From positions 92,816,649 through 92,880,648 of the forward strand of contig CM019830.1 of the NCBI GenBank assembly GCA_009763385.1: a DNA stretch of 64,000 nucleotides, given 5' to 3'. Below, one piece after another: positions 55,163-64,000 of this stretch. Under the pieces are notes generated by a model. That model was not told the origin of the DNA, did no database searches, and saw only the letters and a list, made by a program, of their open reading frames with translations. Each line of letters opens with the position of its first letter. The first letter of the stretch is position 1. The translations under genes and the position numbers were made by a program. Source of the DNA: Coix lacryma-jobi var. lacryma-jobi (taxonomy: Eukaryota > Streptophyta > Magnoliopsida > Poales > Poaceae).

Positions 55163-57000
55163 TGTTGACGGTCCTTAAACACTTGTTTTACCATCAACAT
55201 TTGACCCTAAAGTCCACCAAAAAGGCATGAAATGTAGTCAAATAGGTTTCAAACTAACCGAATGCCACATGTCCATAGAATTTTATTTGAATGCAGGATT
55301 TGAACCAAATTTGGACATATGGACCCACCAGAGGCCAAGCCCACTTAGCAGGGCCCAAATGGGCCTAAGGGGGGTGGCGCCCGCCACCCCTAGGTGGCGC
55401 CCGCCACCTCTAAGTGGCACCCGCCACTTGGGTTGGCCCAAGTGCCACTCCCTGCCACGTCACCGATCCGTGTGACCTCCCCAAGGCCAAATCCTGGTCC
55501 TTGGTCACTAGGTCAGTGGCATCGGACGGCTCAGGGAGGAGTGGCGTGGATCAAGGCTGAATGGCGGTTGGTAGGACATGCAACCGACCTCCAAACCGCC
55601 TTGGACAACCACCTGGATGCCGTTAAAGCCAAGGCGGTGCATCCAACGGTGAGGGAGGTGGCGGCCGCCACCTAGGGCTGGCGCCCGCCACTAGGGTTAG
55701 CCCTAGGTCGGCTGGCTGCCCCCTATAAGTACCCCCCTCACTCATTTGGGCTATAAATACCCCGCTGGAGGCACCTCTTCATTCGTACCAACAAACATTA
55801 CCATCCCAGAGCAACACACAAGCAAGAGAAACAAGGGAGAGTTAGGTTAGAAGCTCAGAGAGCTTAGGCAAGTATGTAGCTAGTAGAGCAAGGCATCTTC
55901 GCCCTCGCGGTAGCGCTGCTCAAGGCTTAGCTCGAGAGTAGAGGTGTGCGAGTGATCGGTTCTGGAGCTGGGAAGAGTCTTCCTTCATCTCCAGTTCAGG
56001 TTTTCCTCTTGTTACTCAAGAACTTTACTATATTCTATTTCATCATTTCAAGTATTACTTTATTCTACTTATCAGTATTGAGTGGTATACTTGATTGATT
56101 GCTTGAGTGCCTAGCTATCCTACAGTTCAATTCACTTAGCCATAGTAGTTAATCTCTAGTGAGGTTAGTGTTTGATCTTTGCCAATAGGTTGCTTAGTTA
56201 GTTTAGTGTTTATCTTATTAAGTCAAGTGTTTGCTCTGACGTCCGCAAGGGTGTCTCTATTCAAAGCTAGGGTAGAGATAGTTAGAATATAATTAAGCGT
56301 GGTGCTTAGTTATAGACTTACCTTCAGATACGGTTCGACCCCCGGATAGCTGTGGTAGCAAGCAGGTGGTGACAGCCCTGTGCGCCTTGAATTCCACCAC
56401 GTAGTTGGCCCAGTTTAACAGTAAGGCTCGTTGCGCTAGCGTTCAACCTAAGTAAGTGGTAAAGGCTAGTACGCCTCGATACTTGACAAGATAGGAATAA
56501 AACTTTACTCAACTTAGTTGCTCTATTTTCTTTTGCCTGCCCTGCTTCGTAACTGTCTCGCTTCGTAGTTATCTTGCTTGGTAGTTATCTAGGATTAGTT
56601 ATCAGTAGTTATTAGTTAGTTACCCTCTATCTACCTATCCATCCACCTTAACTTAGCCATCCATTTCATCCTTACCTAGCCATCCATATATTCTTTCTAG
56701 CCTTCCATCCCTTCTCTTCCCTTTTCCCCTTTTCTCTTTTCTTATTTCTTCGACTCTCATCCCCTCCTTGACTCGACTCATACACCACCCTAGCCTTCCC
56801 TTGGGATCAAATAAATCGACACCTGGCACTACCAGGCGAAGTGCTACTACGATAGTTCTGTGCGCTTGCAGAATCTCCTCCTGGTAGATTGCATTCTCGC
56901 TAGCTAGCTGCTACTAGTGTCGGGATTGACAACCCCGCTTGGCATTAGTAGATAGCTACTTTAGTTACCCTATCCTAGGTGTAGCTAAGAACTACCAACA
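55163..57000 (+). repeat. F 3' LTR
   Basis: The 1838-bp LTR is preceded by polypurine GCTTGGGGGAGCT and followed by TSD CCCGG. It has one more GTGGCGCCCGCCAC unit (55373-55428) than the 5' LTR, which explains most of the length difference. The TATA box is at 55751-55759. Confidence 0.93.
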
Positions 57001-57381
57001 CCCGGTGGTTTTTCTGGGGCTCTACCACCAAACCGAAGCTGTAGAGGGGATGCACCGCCCGTGCACCCCGTCCACCGACACGTGTCCTCAGGTCCATGGC
57101 CCGAGCCACACCGTGTCCTGCAAGTCTTCGCTCGTCGATGTCCCAGCCTGTTAGCCACCACGGTTGATCCTTTGGCCACTGGTCCCACAGTCCAAGCCTC
57201 ACGTCCGCCCTTCACCGCTTCGGGTCCATCGGCACGACATGTCTCTACTTGACCTTAACCTTGCCATCGATCACCGACTCTGTGCTCAACACCTGCACAA
57301 CACAAGCCAACAAACATGCGCATCAAACCAGTTGACAATCACTCATCATCTCAAGATCTGGCATAGACCCATGTATCCGCA
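57001..57381 (-). repeat. G 5' LTR, segment 2
   Basis: It resumes G's LTR after F (TSD CCCGG 57001-57005). It ends CCCATGTATCCGCA, as A's LTRs do. The next 5 bp, CTTTT, are the expected TSD within I. Confidence 0.87.
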
Positions 57382-57518
57382 CTTTTCTCATTCCATCACA
57401 AATTTGCGCAAGAGGCATGCCTCATCGTCACGGTCTTTTGCCGATAGACTTAACAACCATAATGGTCATCTCTGTTCTGAAATAGATACTTTTACTTTTG
57501 GGCCCTTTAGTCCAGGAA
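57382..57518 (-). other. I sequence after the pol stop
   Basis: This short non-coding stretch lies between the RNase H stop and the G insertion. Nothing further is recognised. Confidence 0.4.
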
Positions 57519-58124
57519 TCATAAGCTTTCCATTAACCCCATGCTGACAACGTGTTCCTTGAACACAGTGGGTGGTAAGCCTTTCGTTAGCAGATCCGCG
57601 AGCATCTTACTCGTACTTATATGCTTGAGACTTATGGTTTGATCCCGGACATTAACCTTCACAACATAGTACTTTATGTCAATGTGTTTGGCAGCACAAC
57701 TTGACCTATTGTTGTGAGCATATTGTACTGTCAGATTATTATCGCAGTACAACTTCAGTGGCCTATAGATGTCATCAACCACTTTCAAACCGGGTATGAA
57801 TTTCATCTGCCAATTCACCTGCCTAGTTGCCTCATAACATGCTACAAACTCGGCATACATTGTGCACGATGTAGTGACGGTTTGTTTGTAGCTTTTCCAT
57901 GATATTGCCCCCTAGCGAGAGTGAGCACATACCCTGATGTTGACTTTCTTTCTTCTCCTGGATAATCAGAATCCGAGTACCCCACTATGTGCAAGGAATC
58001 TCATTTTCTATACGTTAACATGAGGCCTTTTGTGCCTTGTAGATAATGCAAGACCTTCTTTAACAATTTCAAGTGTTCCAATCCTGGATTACATTGAAAT
58101 CTGCCAAGTAGACCGGTAACAAAT
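57519..58124 (-). pseudogene. I pol, RNase H part
   Basis: It has copia RNase H motifs: GYSDSDYPGEERKSTSGYV, MYAEFVACYEA, LYCDNN and AKHIDIKYYVV, ending HVVSMGLMESL. It is damaged by a TGA near 58010 (after TYRK) and a frameshift near 57880. It is separated from RT by J. Confidence 0.82.
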
Positions 58125-59494
58125 TGTGACAGAACCGACCAATTTATAAGAGCACAAGTACGAAATTCTCCGCCAAGGCAGTAAATTTGTGGCATTTGAG
58201 CCCCTATAAACCCGGTAGTCCGTGAAATCATGAGGGATTTCAAACTTTCCAACATCAACAACATAGGATCGTAATATTCAGCATCGATAGTCACACGACA
58301 AAGATTACATAAATAGTTCGGAGTAGCAACTTAGTTATTACAACTCATGTTCATACTTAAGTAGCGGAAGCTTAGCTTAAACCATAGTCTTGAAATCACA
58401 CACACACTCACACCTAGTTCATTACAGTGCCATAGTAGTCATCCTTAACGTAGCAAAAGATACGAACAGAAGAGGTCATTGCCCGTGACCTAGATATCAC
58501 CAGAGGCTGGAAAGAGACAATTGATGCAATAACCATGGAAGACCTGGCCATCTGCAACAACAAAGGGGTAGAACCCTGAGTACGAGAAGGTACTCAGCTA
58601 GACTTACCCGCCTTAAACCAGAAATAAAGTGACACCAAGGAGTATGCAAGGCTAGTATATAGTGGAGGCTGGTAATAGACCACATTTTTGCATAAAAGCC
58701 ATTTGTTAATTAAGTAGTTCTCCTGCCCTTTAGCTGTCAATTTAAATAGTAATTATCCTATTTACTAGATTAGCAACTGCACTATAACAAACATGGTAGT
58801 GATCCAACGATCACCAAAAATGTAACAAACAGACCGAGTGACCATTTCCAAAAGTATAATGATAGCTGTCTCGTGTTCCACATTTTTCAGTAGCAAGGTC
58901 GATCAGCGTTCGAGTCAAGTGCTCACTATCCAGGAGCGATGGCGATTATAATCGATTCCTAACCAGCTGGTGATTTATTTCCCACACAAACCACACCCAC
59001 CCGTCGGTGAGCTACAGATGACCACAACATTGTTCCAGGAGTCGCGGTTTCAACCGCCACCATCACACCCGGAGGCAAGCCCGACTGCCAAGGAGTTGGA
59101 CTTAACCACCATCACCCGGGTCTTACTATTCGCGCCCCCGCGTCCCACTAACTCTCCACCGTGGCTTCGGCTGATGCGTAGGACCTGAGAGCCGGCCTGG
59201 AACAATGAGCGGCTTCACGGTCGGAACGAGTTATCCTTCCAGCTAAATGTGGGACATGCGTTCAACATGACAAGAAGTCTATCTCACAAGATACTGATTC
59301 CCATAAAACACGGCTAGAAATACTGTAGTATACACTACAGGAATCTGTCGATCTCCATTTTCCACGACACTCAGTTATCCCACTTAATGGAAATATCCGG
59401 TTAATCGGTCAAGTAACCACCTATTGCTCGCGGGTAACATGAAGGTTGCCCGACTTCTACCGGTCTAAGCAATTCTAAGCATAACTCGGACCTG

Positions 59495-59580
59495 ATTCTA
59501 TATAGGTATCAAGGATAATATTTCAAGATAACAAGGTATTCTATATAGGTATCAAGGATAATATTTCAAGATAACAAGGT
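59495..59580. repeat. 43-bp perfect tandem duplication in J
   Basis: Two identical 43-bp units (59495-59537 and 59538-59580) begin ATTCTATATAGGTATCAAGG. Perfect identity implies a recent duplication. Confidence 0.95.
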
Positions 59581-60739
59581 ATGAATAGTGATGCATCAAC
59601 GGTATCAAACAACTCCTATACTTAATGCAACAAACATAAGCAGATTAAGTTAATCATAAACTGTAGGTAGTTAGAAATGCTCCGGGGCTTGCCTTTCTCG
59701 AAGGTGCTCGGTTGGTGATTCGGGCACTCCGGAAGTTCTTCTTCAAACTCTTCCCCGACAGCTCCTGGTTCCTGCTCCTGAGGCTGCTCCTCGTTTTCCT
59801 CTGCTATCACTGTCTCTTCTACCGAACCTGTTATGATGCATATGCGAGAATGAATGGATGATACATGGGCATAGAAAATGCATTGCAATTGAATTTGACC
59901 GAATAGGTGCATATTTCCTCTCCGGTAGAGTACAACACTCTATTTAGAGAGAAGCTACACCACTCATGCAAAGCACAGTCAACATGCATACACTGAAAAG
60001 ACTATTTTACCCCTGCTGGTTCCCTCCATAAAAAGACACAAAAGCTTAATTTAAATAAACTAATTATTCCACTAAAACAAGCTTATAACTGCACCTTATA
60101 GATAACAGCTTCAGAAAAATCTACAAAAATTACTGTAGGTTCCTAACAGAAAGTAAAGCATACTGTACAAATTTCAGGACAATTGCATATCTACATAATT
60201 CTGTATGAAAAAGACAATTATCAAGGTGAAAAGATACTTTGAACTACACCCTATCTTCAAAAGTGTCAAACAACAAATTTCATATTTTTGTTTAGAACTT
60301 TTTAGCATAAGAGTAGTCTGTAAAAATTATGAGACTCAAATTCCATATATTTTAATTACTACAAATTATACAAGAAAACAGCATTTGATCAATTTAAAGG
60401 TTAACTTCAAATTATTTCACAACCCAACAGTAGTTATAATTTTTCTGTAACTCTACATAGCCTACACAGTTCATCAAAACAAATCCCATATTTTTTGAGC
60501 AAAACATGATTTACTATGCATTAAACAAGATATCAGCCTAAACACAAATTAATTATTACTGCATATAAAAACTATCATAACAGAGCATATTATATTTTTC
60601 ATGTACAGATCTCATCAAAACAAACTTAACAAAATTGGTTTCACATTTATTGGATTAATAGAACACAAGTTATGATTTAAACAAGCATTAACAACATTTC
60701 TGAAAAACATATATTCAAAAACACTAAACCCTAACTGCT

Positions 60740-61680
60740 ACATGCACCCGACACAACTGCACCCAAGCGGCTGACAGCCGGGGCCCGTGGTCAACACGAC
60801 CCCACCTGTCACACACAGAGAAACAGAGGAGGAGTTGACCTCGCCGGAGCTCGCCGACGGCGGCTCCTCCGGCGAAACTAACTCCACCGACGGACTCCTC
60901 TCATCCTTCCGTGACGAACGGTACCCCTCTCGACCCTAGCAACACGACGGATCGAGCACGACGCCGGCAATGGCGGCCACGGCGGCGCGGGCTTACCACG
61001 CCGGGCAACTCCGGCCATGCCGAGGCTAACCAAAACGCGATTCCTACTCTCCGAACTCCCACGGATCTAGCGCAAGGCTCGGACGCTACGGATTTCACTC
61101 CGAAAGCTCGGGACCACCCCATGCCCATCTCCGGCAACAATGGCGGACGACGGCGATGGCGGACCGAGGCAACCAAACCCTAATCGGTTAAACCGACTTC
61201 ACTACCTTCTTCCTGGACGCTTACTGACTCACGAACGCTAGCTAAAACATCCTGGAACCCACGGGAAGGGAGCCCACCACGGCGGACCGAACTCGGCGGT
61301 CATGGCGGTCATGGCGGAAGCTCGTCCCGAGGCTCACCGAAGGCTTGGCGAAGAGCACTGACTAGCGCAAACGATGCGGGAGACCAAGGCGAGGCTAGCG
61401 GTGCGGTTTGCTTGGCGAACGCACGGCGAAACGACGGCGGACGGCGGACTTCCCCCTTTTCGCCCGCGCGGTCGCCGGCGAGAGCTTGGAGCGAGGCAGG
61501 GAGAGAGGGAGAGCGCGCTCTAGCGGAGGAGAGCGTGCGCGGGCGGTTAAGGCTCGCCACGCCGCGCGCGCTGGCTGGCTTTGGCCGGGAATCGAACGCC
61601 ACGCGGCGTTCTTCCCCTGCGCGCGGTCGGCCACGACGCGCTGGCTGGGTTTGAACTGAATCGGGCGATTCAGTTAAGCC
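60740..61680. other. GC-rich island within J
   Basis: It is a strongly GC- and CpG-rich block (for example CGGCGAAACGACGGCGGACGG words) between AT-rich flanks. It may be the promoter or leader part of the LTR. No protein family is recognised in either strand. Confidence 0.5.
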
Positions 61681-62363
61681 CTGGGCCGACTGACGGCCTA
61701 TTTTCAAACGCGATTAACTCACTAACCATACCATCAAACGCTAAACCAACTGCACCATTGGTTAGAGCTATACACCAACTGCAACTTTGGTTATAGGATT
61801 GATCACTGGTTCGGCTTGGATTAGGCTTGAGAAGGTGCTAAACATAGCCTGGCCGAACTGAAAACCAGCTTTAGGACTTAGGAAAATTTCCAAGTCTAAA
61901 ACCCTTCCAATTCTGCCTTGTGGACCCTAAAACACCATGCTAAACTCATTTTCATGAGTTGGTCCTTAAACAACTTTTGTTCTATACTAAATTCTACACA
62001 CTTTTGCTTAAGGGCCCACAGCCATGCAAAGCTTCTAACAAGGAGGTCTTTGTTAGTCAAACAAAAGGACTTTAGAGGCTCTATAGGGTTGACTAGGGTT
62101 TAACTACTTGATTAGGCAAAATGTCCAGCATAACCATGCCTTCATTTTGACTCCTCAACAAGGTTAGATGGTTAGAAAGACTTAACTACTCCAAAGCAAG
62201 ACAAGCAACACTTCATCAAAGCAAACTTATAAGCAAGCAAGCACATGAAATGACATTTTATGTGAGAAAAAGAATAACATATGAATGCTTCATGATCATG
62301 AGATGATTATGCATGATGAGAAATGATGTCATGCTAGCTTAACACCAGAGGTGTTACACAAAT

Positions 62364-64000
62364 GCTAAGTCAGGGCGTGTGCACACCTGTGCATACTGTA
62401 AGCTTCCGACAGCTAAAGCATATGGAACCGATTTCATTTGATCAATTTCATATTGGTTCCTGGGCACTAAAATTCCCCATATCTATCACCCTTGACTATT
62501 GGTGCAGGTGGAGGCTTACACGCATGCATACTATATCTTTTCAGAACCTTTTCTAAGAATGCCTTTTGCGATAATCCTATAACCCCCTTTCTTCTATCTC
62601 AGTGAATCTCGATGCCAAGAACAAATGATGCTTCACCGTGATCTTTCATATAAAATTTCGAGGACAAGAAATCTTTTGTCTCCTTTAGTAGACTGATATC
62701 ACTACTCACGAGTAAGATATCGTCCACATATAAGATCAGGAAAATAAATTTTCCATTCTTGAACTTGGAATACACAGTTGTCCTCAACATTTTCCATAAA
62801 CCAAAACTTCTTTATTGTGCCATCAAAGTTTAAATACCACTGTCTGGATGCTTGTTTCAATCCATAAATGGATTTCTTCAAGCGACATCCCATCCTTTCT
62901 TTTCCTTCCATGACAAAACCTTTCGGTTGTGCCATGTAAACGTTTTCCTCCAACTCACCGTTGAGAATAGCCGTTTTCTCATCCATCTGATGCAACTTTA
63001 AATCATAATGTGCTACTAAAGCCATTATGATTCCGAAGGAATCTTTACATGAGACTAGAGAAAAGGTCGCATTGTAATCAATCCCTTCCCTTTGCGTAAA
63101 ACTTTTTGCCACAAGTCGCACTTTGTATCTTTCTATATTCCCTTGGGAGTCATATTTCTTCTAGTAGACCCATTTGCAGCCTACTGTTTTGGCCCCTTTA
63201 GGAATTATCTCCAAGTCCCAAACATCGTTGGTACACATTGACTTTATCTCATCTTCCAAGGCCTCAAGCCACTTGGACGAGTGATCGCTTCTCATGGCTT
63301 GTTCAAATGAGGTGGGATCATCCTCCATTTGAAACTCCTCAATGTTATACAATTCATAATCTGCTAGAATAGCATATTTTCTAGCTCTTTGAGACCTTCT
63401 TGGTCCGTCATCAGATGGCTCATGTTCAATCAGAACTTGTTGTTGTTCTTCCTCATGCGTAGCACTAGCTTCAATGGGTTCCTGCAAAACAGGTTCCTCA
63501 TGTTCAGTAGGTGTTGCAACAGGAAGGTCAACAACAGGTTCTATCACAGCAGTGTCTTGCACCGTAGGCACATTGGGAACATGTAGCGAGAAGAATGATT
63601 CCTGGATCATTGGAGCGGGTACATATACCCGCTTCTCTTCAAGACCAATCTTTCGCGTTGCCTGGCTCCCCCTGATCAATTCATCTTCTAAGAACACAGC
63701 GTGTCTCGTTTCTATGAACTTTGTATATCTGTTTGACCAGTAGAAACGATAACCTTTAGTCTTTTGAGGAGAACCAATGAAATGGCGACTCACTGTTTTG
63801 GGATCCAACTTCCCAATGTTTGGGTTAAACACTTTTCCCTCAGCGGGGAAACCCCACACACGTAAGTAATCTAGTGAGGGTACTCTCCCCGTCCATAATT
63901 CATACGGTGTTTTAGGCACTGACTTACTTGGAACTCTATTTAGAATGTGAATAGCGGTTTTTAATGCCTCTATCCACATACTTAGTGGCAGAGTTGAATA
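62364..64000 (-). pseudogene. I pol, integrase C-terminus and reverse transcriptase
   Basis: Open from the window edge, it reads integrase tail (WIEALKTAIHILNRVPSKS, TPYELWTGRVPSLDYLRVWG), an acidic linker with SQRARK, and then RT. RT motifs include QREGIDYNATF, QMDEKTAILNG, SIYGLKQASRQWY and LYVDDILLVSSD. A TAG at 63161-63163 and a frameshift near 62770 break it. The RT end (YALAVGSLQYAQVCTRPDLAF) stops at the J insertion. The catalytic YVDD is intact. Confidence 0.87.

Larger units (their letters stand above)
49545..57000 (+). mobile_element. Element F: Athila-like Ty3/gypsy element with gag-protease only
   Basis: The element is 7456 bp, flanked by TSD CCCGG (49540-49544 and 57001-57005). 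LTRs are 49545-51372 and 55163-57000. The tRNA-Asp-type primer site and gag motifs (HEDANAHLQQFLEICGTF, RLRLFPFSLIGKAKQWF) fit the Athila group. No RT, RNase H or integrase is present; 53435-55150 is non-coding. Mobility would depend on an autonomous relative. Confidence 0.9.
46303..57381 (-). mobile_element. Element G: Sirevirus, 5' LTR split by F and gag cut by E
   Basis: The element reads on the minus strand. Its 5' LTR is 57381-57001 plus 49544-47842, ending with ATGTATCCGCA at the I junction, as in A. Its internal gag runs 47778-46303, where E interrupts. The remainder of gag, pol and the 3' LTR must lie left of the window. Confidence 0.85.
58125..62358. mobile_element. Element J: solo LTR (4.2 kb)
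   Basis: It begins TGTGACAG, ends GGTGTTACA, and is bounded by TSD CAAAT (58120-58124 and 62359-62363). Removing one CAAAT rejoins I's RNase H reading (DLAFVTG). No gag or pol motif and no internal terminal duplication is visible, so one LTR left by LTR-LTR recombination is the simplest reading. On the minus strand it starts TGTAACACC, a common start of long Del/Tekay-type gypsy LTRs. Short frames such as those at 60901-61183 and 61309-61707 have no family match. Confidence 0.75.
57382..64000 (-). mobile_element. Element I: decayed Ty1/copia element, split by solo LTR J
   Basis: Minus-strand pol fragments run from integrase (64000) through RT (62364) and RNase H (58124-57519). The RNase H reading is restored across J at the CAAAT duplication. 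The 5' part is off-window to the right and the 3' end is beyond G to the left. It is a different copia lineage from A, C and G, and I do not assign it. Confidence 0.82.

Noticed and set aside
60901..61707. Possible host gene exons in GC-rich DNA
   Set aside because: The block lies within J, which is bounded by LTR termini and an exact 5-bp duplication. The frames are short, open on both strands and match no family I know.

Overview
The window is a stack of LTR retrotransposons from a plant nuclear genome, almost certainly a grass: dense Sirevirus-type Ty1/copia elements, Tat- and Athila-type Ty3/gypsy elements and deep nesting. I see no host protein-coding gene, rRNA, tRNA or CRISPR array. 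The species cannot be fixed from the sequence alone.

Ten elements (my labels A-J) are resolved from LTR ends (TG...CA), primer-binding sites, polypurine tracts and 5-bp target-site duplications (TSDs). Host-most is copia element I (57382-64000, minus), split by a ~4.2 kb solo LTR J (58125-62358, TSD CAAAT). Sirevirus G (46303-57381, minus) sits in I. Athila-like gag-pro-only element F (49545-57000, plus, TSD CCCGG) sits in G's 5' LTR. Sirevirus E (44645-46302, minus) sits in G's gag. An LTR fragment H (44306-44644) sits in E. Sirevirus C (34696-44305, plus) sits in H. Pol-deficient Sirevirus B (1-34695, minus) sits in C's 5' LTR with TSD ATCAC. Two elements then interrupt B's 3' LTR: Sirevirus A (393-11773, minus, TSD GGAAG) and Tat-type gypsy D (12729-25460, plus, TSD GTCCC). 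The missing left parts of B, C, H, E, G and I should lie just left of base 1, in that order.

A carries nearly complete gag and pol with only a few nonsense codons. C is the same family but heavily decayed; G keeps its first ~1.5 kb of gag. B has gag but only scraps of pol and would need proteins from relatives such as A or C. D is very young (LTRs differ at two of 737 positions); its gag-pol lies in one frame with three stops, followed by two tandem-repeat arrays and an antisense gene. That gene can be read as three exons with GT-AG introns and its own TATA box.

The most interesting signals are D's apparently spliced antisense gene; an array of short hairpins in the Sirevirus LTRs whose stems vary while pairing is kept; a conserved non-coding block in Sirevirus 3' regions that persists in pol-less B; and a two-stop gag/pol junction, identical in A and C, that looks like a 3' splice site.
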